Shown in pieces: positions 20,310-30,674 of a DNA stretch of 64,000 nucleotides; within the stretch, counting starts at the first letter, position 1, and each line of letters begins with the position of its first letter. The notes beneath the pieces are model-generated. The model was given only the letters and a program-made list of their open reading frames with translations. It ran no database searches and had not been told where the DNA came from. The translations under genes and the position numbers were made by a program. Source of the DNA: Branchipolynoe longqiensis (Eukaryota > Annelida > Polychaeta > Phyllodocida > Polynoidae); assembly GCA_030323885.1 (NCBI GenBank), contig CM059193.1, positions 73,817,543-73,881,542 of the forward strand, in the 5' to 3' direction.

Positions 20310-20446
20310 TTAACCGTTCGGCTATTTTGCCCCCGCCTAAGGCGAGCCTACGTGTTAATTTATGTAATTATTTCCATGTGAACTTCCTGGGCCAGCCGCG
20401 GTCCGCCGCCGCCTCTCGTCCCATTTGCAGGTTGACCTCCTCCGTC
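20310..20446 (-). repeat. Inverted LTR tail, head-to-head with LTR 3
   Basis: TTAACCGTTCGGCTATTTTG onward is the reverse complement of an LTR 3' end, closest to LTR 2 (ATAATTACATAAATTAA form). It faces the end of LTR 3 across a (TA)n spacer of about 20 bp. Its other end abuts the LTR of the Ty3/gypsy element at 20447, whose insertion probably cut it. Confidence 0.75.
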
Positions 20447-20577
20447 TGTAATGTATATATATAGAGTGGGGATACCCCACCACATGATGGGAGGAACCCC
20501 GTGGTCACATGACATGATATGTAAATAAACCAGTACTGATCAAGCACTCACGGAGTCGAGTCGTTCTCATCATTACA
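20447..20577 (+). repeat. 5' LTR of the Ty3/gypsy element
   Basis: 131 bp from TGTAATGTATATATATAGAG to CTCATCATTACA, with TG...CA ends inside an inverted TGTAA/TTACA. ATGTAAATAAACCAG may hold the polyadenylation signal. The ends match those of the 148-bp LTRs at 24796 and 30675 while the middle differs, so they are related families. Confidence 0.85.
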
Positions 20578-20587
20578 TGGTGTCAGA
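20578..20587 (+). other. Primer-binding site, tRNA-Leu-like
   Basis: TGGTGTCAGA follows the LTR directly. It complements the last ten bases of a leucine tRNA ending TCTGACACCA. The same decamer is used by the element at 24796-30822. Confidence 0.65.
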
Positions 20588-20602
20588 TATAACAAACTCA
20601 CG

Positions 20603-21326
20603 ATGGCACTCGCTGGTTTTAAACCACCAGGACCATTAAACCTGGAAGACAATATGTACCTAAATTGGACTCATACCAATTTTATGCTGCGGCGACCGGT
20701 GTGCAAAGCAAAACGGAAAAGATACAGTGTGCGGTATTCTTGCACGTGGCCGGAGCCGAAGCTCAAAAAGTGTATCGGACGCTCAAAATGACATTGTCGA
20801 CAGAATTCAGCCGTTAATTGCAGCCTTCAAAGAATATTGTGAAGGAAAAACTAATATAACGGTGATACGGTACAGCAGACAACGCAATCAATGGACACAT
20901 ACATTAGGGAACTACAATATCGGATTACGTACTGTAACTACGGGGAGCTCACTGACTCCATGCTGTGTGACAGGTTAGTGTGTGGTGTCAAAGACACCAA
21001 GCTGAGAGACCGTTTATTACAGACAGCCAACTTGACTCTGGAGCAGTGTATTGAAACATGCCGTCTAAGTGAACACCGCTCAGGATTATTGTCAGACACT
21101 GTCATACTCGCAGAAGCTGAGCAAGTGGATGCTGTCAAGATGCGCCCTGTGACAGTCGCCCCTGTCACACCACGTCCGCCATCATGGACATGTCAGCACG
21201 CAAGGTCGGCCAACAACCGCACACAGTGTGGTAGATGCGGATACATACATACACCAGGTCAGTGTCCAGCAAAAGAAAGCAGTGCTTGAAGTGTCATCTA
21301 CTCGAGCATTTCTCTAAGGTGTGTAA
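20603..21326 (+). pseudogene. Ty3/gypsy gag, frameshifted and split by a MITE
   Basis: Starts MALAGFKPPGPLNLED, as in the sister element. The frame breaks near 20680-20700, is degenerate to about 20890, then resumes as MDTYIRELQYRI through a capsid region (SMLCDRLVCGVKDTKLRDRL) and the first zinc motif CGRCGYIHTPGQC. The second knuckle is interrupted by the MITE at 21327. It would encode capsid and nucleocapsid if intact. Confidence 0.75.
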
Positions 21327-22270
21327 TGCTAGGTACACACCTAACGTTTACGACTCGCGCACTAAAACTTTGCGCCCGACGCGACCCGATCGCGATTAAA
21401 ACCGAAGATAAGGGATGCGCACATATACCGACTGACGCACGCACATATACCGTCCGATTCGCGACTGCGAGCCATGCACCTGGTGGGTTTTGCGCGAACT
21501 ACGTCACCATCAGGGCCATCTAGCATTTTCCTTGCGCCGATTCACGACTGCAGTGCATGCACCAGGTGTGTTTTGCGGGAACTACGTCGCCATCAGCGCC
21601 ATCTAGCAGTTTCCTTGCAGCTGCCGCGGGTCGGGTTTTGCGCGAACCTGAGCGCCGTCTGGCATTATTCTGTGGCAGGAGTTGAGTTTCTCTATCGACG
21701 CCAGTAGCCTCTCAGTCGCGATTTACTTGACCTAACTTTATCAGACTATATTTTACTCTCATGCGCAATTTCCTTGCGCCTGTAGCCTCTCAGTCGCGAT
21801 TTACTTGACCTAACTTTATTAGACTATATTTTCCTGTATTTAACCCTGCCGCCAGATTTTCAATTGTTTCCTTGCGAATTTCCTTGTGCCTGCCGCAACT
21901 TATTAATTAAATTTCCACCATCGCAATCTCCGTCTCGCTCGTCCAGTCCGCCATTTTCATCAGTTGTGTATGGACAACGTCACATGAGCGTTTTCCGTCC
22001 CAGCGATTGGTTGTTCATTAAAACTCAAAAGCGACCGGTCGGTGGCTAGCACGCATATACCGTTTAAGATATGACCGACCGCACGCACCTCCCGATTTGC
22101 AAACGTCCCGATTCATTTTTCTAATTGCTTGTGATTTCAGTCTTAAGCCCTAAAACTGAGTTGTAATCGCAAATCGTGGACGTATGGTGTGCTAGGGGTC
22201 CGCACCCACCTAACGACTAACGAGATCCTATGCGCGAATCGCGTCGTAAACGGTAGGTGTGTACCTAGCA
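21327..22270. mobile_element. Harbinger-type MITE (944 bp, TAA target duplication)
   Basis: Terminal inverted repeats TGCTAGGTACACACC...CGTTTACGAC (left) and their reverse complement (right, ending GTACCTAGCA) of about 35 bp flank a non-coding interior. TAA occurs on both sides (21324-21326 and 22271-22273), the 3-bp duplication typical of PIF/Harbinger elements. Inside, GTAGCCTCTCAGTCGCG recurs at 21704 and 21782 (78-bp tandem). No transposase is encoded, so it must be mobilised in trans. Confidence 0.8.
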
Positions 22271-22313
22271 TAACACAAAAAGGCCAAATTACGCAGGTCT
22301 CAATGTACTGCAA

Positions 22314-24009
22314 GTGGATGACAATAATCCGGCTCCAACAGACAGTGAGAGGGAATTTGATGGCGATAACGACTTGTTCGTCGGATATATTGCAAAGCCC
22401 GAGACGAATGATGCAACACTCTGGTTTGCTACGGTGTCACTCGGTGATGAAAAAGTCAAGTTCAAATTAGATACGGGATTGCAGGCGAACATAATCCCCA
22501 AGAGTGTGTACAGCAAACTAAGGAACGTAGTACTTCAACCGACAAAGTGCACTCTAATCACATTCTCCGGGGAACGGATTCTTCCAGAAGGGGAAGCAGT
22601 AATCAACACAAACGGCGAATGGCTACGATACCAAGTAACAACGACCGGCTGCGCAATATTGGGAACTGAAGCATGCAGTAAACTGGGACTCATACGGCGC
22701 GTCAACGTGATATCAAGGCACAAGGAAGTGATACAGCAACCAAGTGCCCAACTCCTGGTAAACAAATATTCTGACATTTTTGAAGGGTTGGGAAGAATTA
22801 AAAGAAACACTGTTATCCACATTGGCGATAATGTACCTCCTTGTATAGACCCACCCAGGCGAATACAGCATGCCATAGCAGATCAGGTAAAAGGTGAATT
22901 AAAAAAAATTATCCGATTAGGGGTGATTGTGGAGGAAACAGAGCCCACCCCATGGGTGAACTCAATAACTATAGTAAAAAAAACAAATAAAATTCGCATA
23001 TATTTAGACCCAACCAAATTAAATAAAGCCATACTCAAAAGCCCATATCCTACCAGAACAATAGAAGAGGTCATTGCTCATACTTCAGAGGCAAAATATT
23101 TCTCAGTCATTGACGCAAATAGCGGATATTGGCAGATAGAATTAGACAACAAAAGTAGCAAATTATGCACATTTAATACACCGCGGGATCGGTATCGCTT
23201 CACTAGGTTACCGTTCGGCATAAAAACGGCCGGTAAAATATTCATACATGAAATGAACCAGATCCTATACAGTTTGCCGGGAGTAAATGTTGTCACAGAC
23301 GACATACTAGTGTATGGCCCAACAATCGAACAACACAATGCCCGTTTAGAATCCGTGTTCAAAAGGGCAAGAGAGGTAAATTTGAAATGTAACCCGAATA
23401 AGTCTAAAATATGCAAGAGAGAGGTTGAATATGTGGGACATACATTGACACAGTCGGGAGTAAAACCAACGAAAGAAAGAATTCAAGCCATTGTAGACAT
23501 GCCGTCCCTAACAGATAAAGCTGGTATCCAAAGATTTCTAGGGATGGTCGGATACGTAGGTACATTTATTCCCAACATGTCAGAAATGGCGAAGCCGCTA
23601 TGAGCGTTATTGGAAAAAAACATTGAATGGCATCGGCAACATGAACAAATAGAAGCATTCTCATTGTTAAAGAAATTGTTGATAACAGCACCAGTGTTGC
23701 AATATTATGATGTAAAGAAGCCAATAACCCTCCAAGTGGACGCGTCCAAATCGGGTGCAGTATTTTTCCAAAGTAATCGTCCGTTAGCAATGGCATCAAA
23801 ATCATTGGACAGAGCGCAAACAAGCTATGCAGTTATTGAGAAAGAACTCCTAGCAATATGCTTCAGATGTAATAAATTCCATCAATACATTTTCGGCCAA
23901 CAGATAACAATACAAACTGATCATAAGCCATTAATTGTCATAATGAGTAAGCCAATTCACACGTTGTCCGCTAGAATGCAGCGAATGAGACTTCGATTAC
24001 AAAACTGTC
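22314..24009 (+). pseudogene. Ty3/gypsy pol: protease, reverse transcriptase, partial RNase H
   Basis: Protease motif FKLDTGLQANIIP (about residue 47) with ILGTEACSKLGL; RT with YFSVIDANSGYWQIEL (motif A), FTRLPFGIKTAG and VVTDDILVYG (catalytic DD); the connection RFLGMVGYVG follows. A TGA at 23601-23603 interrupts the junction with RNase H, which continues in frame with ITLQVDASKSG, EKELLAICF and QTDHKPL and stops at about 24009. The RNase H DASKSG loop lacks residues found in the sister element. Integrase is absent. Confidence 0.85.
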
Positions 24010-24081
24010 GGCAGGGGTGTAGGTTTTAGGCCGGCTATGGCCCTCCGGGCCGTCCGGGGTGAGGCCGGCGGATTAAAAATC

Positions 24082-24795
24082 CGCCGAGGCGGCCGGGGTC
24101 ACGCGCTCACGCGCTCGCTTCGCCATACACGCGGCCTCACTGTGCATGGTGAGGACGTTCCGCACGTTTGCACAGTAGGCGCACGTGTGTCGCTGCCTGG
24201 CCCCCGCCTCGCCGTGGGCCTCCCCAGCGGCGGCCCGGTCGCACGAGGTGGGTTCACGGTTCCAGGCACTGCAGGGGGCCCCGTGGAGGTCCCTGCTGTA
24301 GGGTAACCGGGCGTCGGCTTGGGGGCCGGTCTCGGGCTGGGTCTGCGGCTCGGAAGGCTGGAGCGGGTGGGGCGGCTGGGGGGGCGGGCATGGTGAGAGC
24401 CTCCATTCTCAGCATGTTTATGGTGACAGGGTCGTGCCAGCCGTGTGGGAGCCTACCGTCCGCTATCCAGGTAAAGATGGTCTCAGAGTAGCGACGGACG
24501 GTAGGCCAGGGATAGACGAGGTTATCGCGGAGGACTGTGAGGGCATGGTGGTTGAGGCCTGGGAGGGAGTGGGCGGGGAAGGCTGGGTGGCTCTCGAGGG
24601 TGCGGGGAGCTAGGCTATATTCGTCCTTCGACGCCTCCCCCCTCTTGACTGGCTTCCTCTCAGGGCCTCGCTCGACGAGGTCGGAGGGGAAGATATAGTT
24701 AGGTGAGACACCTTTACGTCTGCCGGCGTGCTGCGCCTCGGCCGAGGCGAGGATCTCCCTCACGGCGTCGGCCGCGGATGCCGGGGTGTGGGTGA
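24082..24795 (-). pseudogene. DIRS-like gag, C-terminal part with zinc finger
   Basis: Residues include YSETIFTWIADGRLPHGW (compare SETIFSMIADGRLPNGW near 41245), then a Pro/Ala-rich stretch. The annotated frame ends at 24254, but a neighbouring frame from about 24290 continues with CSAWNREPTSC and CAYCANVRN...HSEAAC, equivalent to the CAWCINKHKR...HQEKNC finger of the other copy. One frameshift near 24290 therefore separates the domains. Probably the nucleic-acid-binding end of the DIRS Gag. Confidence 0.55.
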
Positions 24796-24943
24796 TGTAA
24801 AGAATGACTGAACACGTCGACATCTGAGTCTCAACTGGTTTATTCAGGTACCCTACCGTCACCTTCTGGTTCCTCTGGCTGGTGCGCCAGCCTACATATC
24901 TCACAGTCAGGTCTCTACCACATCGGCATGGTCATACATTACA
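24796..24943 (-). repeat. 3' LTR of the minus-strand Ty3/gypsy element
   Basis: 148 bp, plus-strand view TGTAAAGAATGACTG to CATACATTACA. It differs from the 5' LTR at only a handful of positions (for example GACATCTGAG versus GACGTCTGAG, GGTACCCTACC versus GGTACTCTACC), so the insertion is fairly recent. Confidence 0.92.
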
Positions 24944-25395
24944 TCCCCTTTCTCATGATTGATTTCACCAAGTTGATAATATATATATATCGGTCATCTT
25001 TGCTTCTGCATACTTATCTTTCTTTTTTCTTTTTTTTTCTTCTTTTTTTTTTTAACAAAACTTTCCCGCCACCTACATGTTATCACAACATTGTAATACA
25101 TTACAATATAATTTTGTCGGTACTTACATTTCATCTGTACCTTGCTGACCTACAGTCGCGTTTGTCAGAACATAATTGGACCTTCCAAGTTCGCTGTCTC
25201 TGAAGCACATTACATTGAATTCATTTCTCATTACATCATTTTCACAGCACTCCTGACCAACTCTTAACTTTATGTATTTACTAGTCTTACTTTAGTCTCA
25301 TTACCTTTGAAAATTTAAGGCCACTGCCTTTTGCCTTCTTAATTTCGTAAACTACTCTTACTTCTTAATCAATTTCTACTCTATTTGTGCGAGGT
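24944..25395 (-). other. Polypurine tract and 3' UTR of the Ty3/gypsy element
   Basis: On the minus strand GAGAAAGGGGA lies directly before the 3' LTR (24944-24954), the expected plus-strand primer. The remaining 440 bp between the pol stop and the tract is AT-rich with a long T/C run (about 25020-25060) and no gene. Confidence 0.75.
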
Positions 25396-27186
25396 TTAAT
25401 CAAACCCTAAACGTTGGACCGGTTTTATGACTCTACCGTACCGAGTGGCTCTGTCCCTCTTTGCCATGGTTTCAGTTGCTTTCTGTTCATTCCTTTCTCG
25501 TGATCTATCTACCAAGGATGGCTTTTCTGATTTTTCTGTGTGTTCGTTTTTTGTCTTGTATATGTGCACTCGGTTTCTTCTCAAGATGTTTTCATTACGC
25601 TTCGTTTGTATCTCGTAGTTTCGTGTGTTTTCTCTATCGGCCTTTTTTATCGTCCCCTTTGCCCATTTCCCGGCATCTGTCATGTATTGCACGGGATCCT
25701 TTACCTTCAGAGGTGGATGGGGCTTCCCAGCGCGCTTGTCAAAATATTTGTTTTGTTTTTGCTGTCTTGTGATTATTTGTTTGTGTGTCACCTGGTGTGC
25801 AGAAGGTTTTAGCTGTTTGCTCGTCACCGGAATCCTTGATCGGAGTCTCCTGCCCATTAGCATTTGAGCTGGTGACGCCTCTAACCCACTTATACTTGTG
25901 TTCCTGTAATTTAACAGTGATAAATTATAATCTTTCCCTTCTACAATTGCCTTTTTGATCATCCGCTTTACTATCTGTACATACCGCTCCGTCTGTCCGT
26001 TGCTCTGCGGAAACTGCGGGCTCGTGAACACTGTCTTGAAACCATACTCTTGGGCAAATTCTTGGTATTCTGCACTGGCAAATTGGGGACCATTATCGGA
26101 CACTATCACTAGCGGTATTCCGTGCCTCCCAAATATCTGCTTTAATTCCCGGATTATGGCTGCGCTAGTCGTCGATGTCAATTCAACTACCTCGGGAAAC
26201 TTTGAAAAATAGTCTACGACCACCATAAACATAGTCCCGTTTACCTGAAATGAGTCTGCCCCTACCTTCTGATATGGTAACAATGGTATTTTGTGCGGCT
26301 GCATTGGTTCCTTATGCTGTGCATTTCGGAACTGTTGGCATACTGAGCATCGCGATATTCTATCCTCAATCTGTGCTTGCATCCCCGGCCAGAAGATTAA
26401 ATCTCTTGCTAATTGTTTGGTTTTGGCTACCCCCATGTGGGTTTCATGCAGCCTGTTTAGCATTTCAGTCTGTAGTGTTTGTGTGATTATTATTCTGCTA
26501 CCTTTCATGAGTAACTCCTTGTCTACAGTGATCTCTTCTTTGTATGTGACAAATGGTTTAATGCAATGAGGTATTTTGTTGCTTTGTTGAGGCCACCCGG
26601 TACGAGCACAGTACATTACCTGTTCCAACGCTGGGTCGGTGCTCGTTTCTCTGCATATTCTCTCCACTATGCTGTCCACCAGTTCTATGGACGCGATGTT
26701 CACGTCACGGTCAAACAAGTCATTCGGCTCTACTGTTGCGCTGTGACCGCGGGATAAGGCATCTGCAATCAACATGTCAGTACCTTTTATGTGTGTTACA
26801 TTAATGTCATAATTCAACAAGTGCATTCGCATGTGCTGCATGCGAGCAGATAACTGATACAAGGGCTTGCTCAAGATAGCCACTAATGGCTTATGGTCAG
26901 TTTGTACAAAAACTTTTTTTCCGAATATGTAATTGTGGAATTTAACACACCCGAAACAAATCGCCAACAATTCTTTCTCTATTACCGCGTAGCTAGCTTG
27001 CGTATCGTCTAGGGATTTATAAGCTAATGCGATTGGCCTTCCTTGTTGTATCAGTGCTGCCCCATGTCCCGATTTTGAAGCATCCACCTGTAGTGTGATG
27101 GCTTTATCTACGTTGTAGAATCTCAGCACTGGTGCTGTTGTCAACAATTCTTTTAATTTTTCAAATGCCGCCTGCTGCTCGTCCCC
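25396..27186 (-). CDS. Ty3/gypsy RNase H and integrase
   Basis: A 583-codon open frame from 27147 (open upstream to the stop at 27187) covers RNase H (ITLQVDASKSGHGAALIQQG, EKELLAICFGC, QTDHKPLVAI, ADALSRGH) and a complete integrase: HHCC finger LHETHMGVAKTK...CSVCQQF, DDE core with GADSFQVNG (Asp), VSDNGPQF (Asp) and NGQTERY (Glu), then a basic C-terminal region of about 150 residues. All catalytic residues are visible. It makes no RT because of an upstream stop (TAG at 27187-27189) but could in principle be a source of integrase. Confidence 0.9.
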   Translation of the reverse strand, partial: GDEQQAAFEKLKELLTTAPVLRFYNVDKAITLQVDASKSGHGAALIQQGRPIALAYKSLDDTQASYAVIEKELLAICFGCVKFHNYIFGKKVFVQTDHKPLVAILSKPLYQLSARMQHMRMHLLNYDINVTHIKGTDMLIADALSRGHSATVEPNDLFDRDVNIASIELVDSIVERICRETSTDPALEQVMYCARTGWPQQSNKIPHCIKPFVTYKEEITVDKELLMKGSRIIITQTLQTEMLNRLHETHMGVAKTKQLARDLIFWPGMQAQIEDRISRCSVCQQFRNAQHKEPMQPHKIPLLPYQKVGADSFQVNGTMFMVVVDYFSKFPEVVELTSTTSAAIIRELKQIFGRHGIPLVIVSDNGPQFASAEYQEFAQEYGFKTVFTSPQFPQSNGQTERYVQIVKRMIKKAIVEGKDYNLSLLNYRNTSISGLEASPAQMLMGRRLRSRIPVTSKQLKPSAHQVTHKQIITRQQKQNKYFDKRAGKPHPPLKVKDPVQYMTDAGKWAKGTIKKADRENTRNYEIQTKRNENILRRNRVHIYKTKNEHTEKSEKPSLVDRSRERNEQKATETMAKRDRATRYGRVIKPVQRLGFD

Positions 27187-27849
27187 CTAGTGCCATGCAA
27201 TTTCTTTATTTATCAAAATTCTCAATGGTTTACTTATATTTGCTAAACTCGGAATAAATTTACTTACATACCCGATCATCCCCAGGAAACGCTGTACTGC
27301 CGCTATGTTTTGTGGTACGGGTAAATCATTAATGGCCTGAACACGCTCTTTACTTGGTTTGAGACCCTCTCTTGTTATTGTGTGCCCCACATAGTTTACT
27401 TCAGATTGACATATCTTCGATTTCTCTGGATTAAATTTCAGGTTTACTTCTCTTGCTCTGTCCAGTACACTCTTCAAATTACGGTTGTGTTCAGCTATCG
27501 TCTCTCCATATATGAGAATATCGTCCGTTACCACATTAACTCCCTTTAGGTCCCCTAAGATCTTATTCATCTCGTATATAAAGATATCTCCGGCCGTCTT
27601 TATACCAAACGGCAATCTGGTGTACCTGAACCTACCCCATGGCGCATTGAACGTGCACAATTTAGAACTCTCCTCCTCCAACTCTACCTGCCAGTACCCA
27701 CTGTTGGCGTCTAGTACCGAGAAATAATGTGCATTGTCTAACTTGGCTACTACTTCTTCTATAGTCCGTGTTGGGTACGGCCCACGCTTGATTGCCTTGT
27801 TAAGTTTGGTGGGATCCAAACAAATTCTGATCTTGAGTTCGTCCAACAT
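27187..27849 (-). pseudogene. Ty3/gypsy reverse transcriptase, N-terminally deleted
   Basis: RT from KIRICLDPTKLNKA onward: YFSVLDANSGYWQVEL (motif A), RYTRLPFGIKTAGDIF, VVTDDILIYG (catalytic DD), VNYVGHTITREGLKPS and RFLGMIGYVSKFIP. The protease and about the first hundred residues of RT present in the sister copy (22440-22980) are missing: gag sequence (NINVG) is followed within a few dozen bases by RT in another frame. It ends in a stop where the sister copy reads into RNase H. Confidence 0.85.
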
Positions 27850-28677
27850 TGATGTTTGTGTACCAAAGATCAGCTGACGTCACTCCTTCAGCCGTAATGG
27901 CGCCCACATACAGCTCACCATTGAAGTTTTCCGGCGAATGGTCCTGTGACCAGCTGTCTCGCCTGTCGGTTTCTTCCACGACAATGTCATCTACGGGTGG
28001 CATTTCCTGTTTCTTACTACGGCACACTTTAACAAAATGCCCCGTTTTACCACACCCTGCACATGTCTTGCCTGTTGCCGGGCACTGCCCTTTCCGGTGT
28101 GTGTACCCACACCAGCCGCAAGGTGTTTGTGTCACTCCACCTGCCTGGCTACGCCTTGCCCTTGGTTGTGCTTGCCTGACCGCCGGTGCAGTCATGCGCG
28201 TCTGCTGACGCCTCTCAATGGCATCCACCGATATGTCCACCGTACTCATATCACTAGACAATTGAGCTGACGTGTGCTCACTGACCCGGCACATGTCCTC
28301 ACACTGTTGTAACATCAAGTTAATTGTTTGTAACCGCCGGTTTCTCAATTTGTCACACCGCACCCCACACACCAACCTGTCGCACAGTAGGCCCTCTTCC
28401 ATGTCGCCGTACGCGCATTGCGGTATCATATGCTTTAACTCTCTTATATACGCGTCCATTCGTTGACTTGTTTGGTTGAATTTGTTGAACTTATATCTTA
28501 ATACCGTGATATTAGTTTTCCCTTCACAGTATAGCCGAAATTGTTCAATGAGAGGTGCGAGCTTGTCTCTGTCACTAGACGGTATTTCCATACTCTGGTG
28601 CACCTTCTGTGCCTCGGGACCCGCTACATGTAAGAAAACGCAGCATTGTATTCTCTCGGTTTTCGCTCCCACCCCTA
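27800..28677 (-). pseudogene. Ty3/gypsy gag, main part (split from its start by a LINE)
   Basis: Capsid region (FLHVAGPEAQKVHQS, EGKTNITVLRYKFN, LLCDRLVCGVRCDKLRNR) and two zinc motifs, CGWCGYTHRKGQC and CAGCGKTGHFVKVC. The frame continues into NGELYVGAITAEG and stops beyond the protease/RT deletion. The first 35 or so residues are on the far side of the LINE at 30541-30654. The apparent start at 28672 is a GTG inside the old gene, not a true start. Confidence 0.85.
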
Positions 28678-30540
28678 TTTTTTTTTTTGGTAAATATTTT
28701 TGTATTCATCTGAATACATATTTTGTCAGCGCCGGGGCACTGGTCTTCCAGCCATTGGAGTGGTCGCATTTCATCTATACATAGTGGAAGTGGAATGTGT
28801 TGCATTGTGTGCAGCACAACCCATTCTGACATAAAAGAAAGTGGGGGAGCAGCCTATGCTGCATAGTGTACAGCATATGTACTGAACATAGTGCAAGGTA
28901 TATGCATCAAGATTGAGTGTGCAGTAATGTACACTAGTGGTTAAATCATATGCTGTGTTTGTATATCAGTTAGATTTGGTTTTAATAATGGTTAGTCTTT
29001 AAATAGTGCCATGTTGTGCATGTATAGTGGTTTATATTGTGTGCATTGCTGGTTGGAGATGTAGTTATGTAGTGGTGGTAATGGGTCTAAAGTAGGGGTA
29101 GTGGGTCTCGAGTCATTGAGTTATAATAGTTGTTTTGTCAAATGTGGATGGGGGGGAGGGGTCCATGGGTAGGGGGCGCGGACACGCAGGGAGAGAGCAG
29201 GCATGAGAGAGGGCGGGCAAAGTCAATGGGTCGTTCAGCAGGTCGTATTATATATTTGCAGTGCCAGGTTTTGGGCCTGAATAACCAGGTGAGCTCTGTA
29301 TGCATTTTTAAAGGCAAGAATCGAACCCGCTTCTCTGGTTTTGGTTGGGAGCTTATTCCACATGACACTTCCTTTGTAAATCGGAGCTCTCATTAACTTA
29401 TTTGTATTAGGGTTGGGCACCCCGAGCAGAGTCGATGTCCCCCTTCTCGTTACCCTTGTTGTGCGATCTATGTATTTGTCATCACTCGCACGTTTATACA
29501 TCAACATCATTAGGTGTAGGTTCCTACGTACATCCAGAGTGTCCAGCCCTGCTCTGCAATGCATTTCAACCACACTTAGTATCTTGCCTTGGAATACTGT
29601 TCTGAGGGCTCTGTTTTGCATTCTTTGTAATTTGGTCTCTTGCTGCTTCGTTAGTAATCCATAGATGATATCATTGTAGTCTATAATTGGTAATATTGTT
29701 GACTTGTACAGCTGCAGCGCAGTATTCTCACTTACATATGACCTTATTTTTCTGAATGTGTTCATTTTTAGTGCCAGTGTTTGGTTAAGTCTTGCCAGCT
29801 GTTGGGTACCAGTTAGAGTTGCATCGAGAGTTGTGCCTAGGTACTTATAGGAGTTCACTTCACGGAGCACTAAGCCACCCATCTGCAGTTGTATTGGCCG
29901 GGCCCTCACCTTCCTGGCTTTGGTTCCATAGATTATGTACTCAGTTTTAGTGCCATTTAGTGTTAGTTTATTCTCATGGCACCATGTGTTCACTCCATCC
30001 AGCGCCATTCCAGCCTCGGTTGCGGCTATGGCAAGGTCATTGTTATGTATTGTTAGTGCTGCATCATCGGCAAATAATGTGAAAGATGCTTTGTTGGAAA
30101 CTACAGGTAGGTCATTTATAAATATTAGAAACAGTAGGGGTCCCAGAGTGGAGCCCTGTGGAACTCCTGTTTTTATTTCTCGAGTGGTCGAGTTGGTGTC
30201 ACTTAGTTTTGTGTATTGCTTCCTATTGCTGAGGTAATTTGTGAGGAAGCTATGTGCTCTATTGCCTAGCCCAGCTCGTTCTATTTTATGCATGAGGATT
30301 TTGTGGTCGATTGTATCAAATGCCTTCTTGAAATCAAGGAAGACTGCGATAGTAAGATCACCCTTGTCTATGTTTGACAAAAGTTCATCCAGTAGAGACG
30401 CCAGTGCCCCGGTGGTGGACCTATTTTTCCTGAAGCCATTTTGCTGGTAGGTCAAATAGTTAGAGGACTCAAGGAATGTCTTAATTTGGTCATGTATTAT
30501 TTGTTCTATGATCTTGCCAGGCAGTGGGAGGATCGATATT
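28678..30540 (-). mobile_element. CR1/L2-like LINE, 5'-truncated, inside the gypsy gag
   Basis: The minus-strand sequence begins within RT (ISILPLPGKIIEQII), runs to the end of ORF2 at 29235, then a 3' UTR of about 550 bp ending in a run of A (plus strand T run at 28678-28689). The gypsy gag continues on both sides in a matching position. The 5' truncation and A-rich end are typical of target-primed insertion; little or no target duplication is seen. Since it lies inside an element that itself sits in a DIRS copy, it is the youngest of three layers. Confidence 0.85.
29235..30540 (-). CDS. LINE reverse transcriptase (C-terminal two-thirds of ORF2)
   Basis: Undamaged frame with fingers NGFRKNRSTTGALASLLDEL, motif A AVFLDFKKAFDTIDH, motif B TGVPQGSTLGPLLFLIFIND, motif C TLFADDAAL and the LTLNGTKTEYIIYG/YKYLG region, then a C-terminal domain ending QIYNTTC. 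The order and wording match CR1/L2/Rex1-type LINEs. The endonuclease is lost by truncation. The frame is fused in phase to the first codons of gypsy gag and the upstream primer region, forming one ORF 29235-30713. Confidence 0.88.
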
Positions 30541-30654
30541 GCCATTGCATAAATTTTGTATGAATTGTACCATGTTCTCCAATTAGCAGCCAGGTTGTCG
30601 TCCAAATTTAGCGGACCTGGTGCTTTCAAACCCGTCAGAGCCATGTTGCGTGGT
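30541..30654 (-). pseudogene. Ty3/gypsy gag, first 38 codons
   Basis: MALTGLKAPGPLNLDD followed by NWRTWYNSYKIYAMA, matching the start of gag at 20603. The LINE joins directly after this. The ATG at 30654 is the natural start, about 20 bp downstream of the primer site. Confidence 0.85.
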
Positions 30655-30661
30655 TCCTTTA

Positions 30662-30674
30662 CTGTCTGACACCA
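30662..30674 (-). other. Primer-binding site, tRNA-Leu-like
   Basis: Minus strand TGGTGTCAGACAG directly after the 5' LTR, with ten bases complementary to a leucine tRNA 3' end. Confidence 0.65.

Larger units (their letters stand above)
20447..24009 (+). mobile_element. Ty3/gypsy (Mag-like) element, 3'-truncated copy
   Basis: 5' LTR, primer site, gag, protease-RT and part of RNase H on the plus strand, with a MITE inserted between gag and pol. The sequence stops in RNase H near 24009 where DIRS-like DNA starts, so integrase and the 3' LTR are missing. The protein is closely related to that of the minus-strand element at 24796-30822. Frameshifts in gag and a stop at 23601-23603 show it is dead. 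Confidence 0.85.

Noticed and set aside
25427..26757. Several plus-strand ORFs across the integrase region
   Set aside because: Antisense of the minus-strand RNase H-integrase frame, which carries all catalytic motifs.
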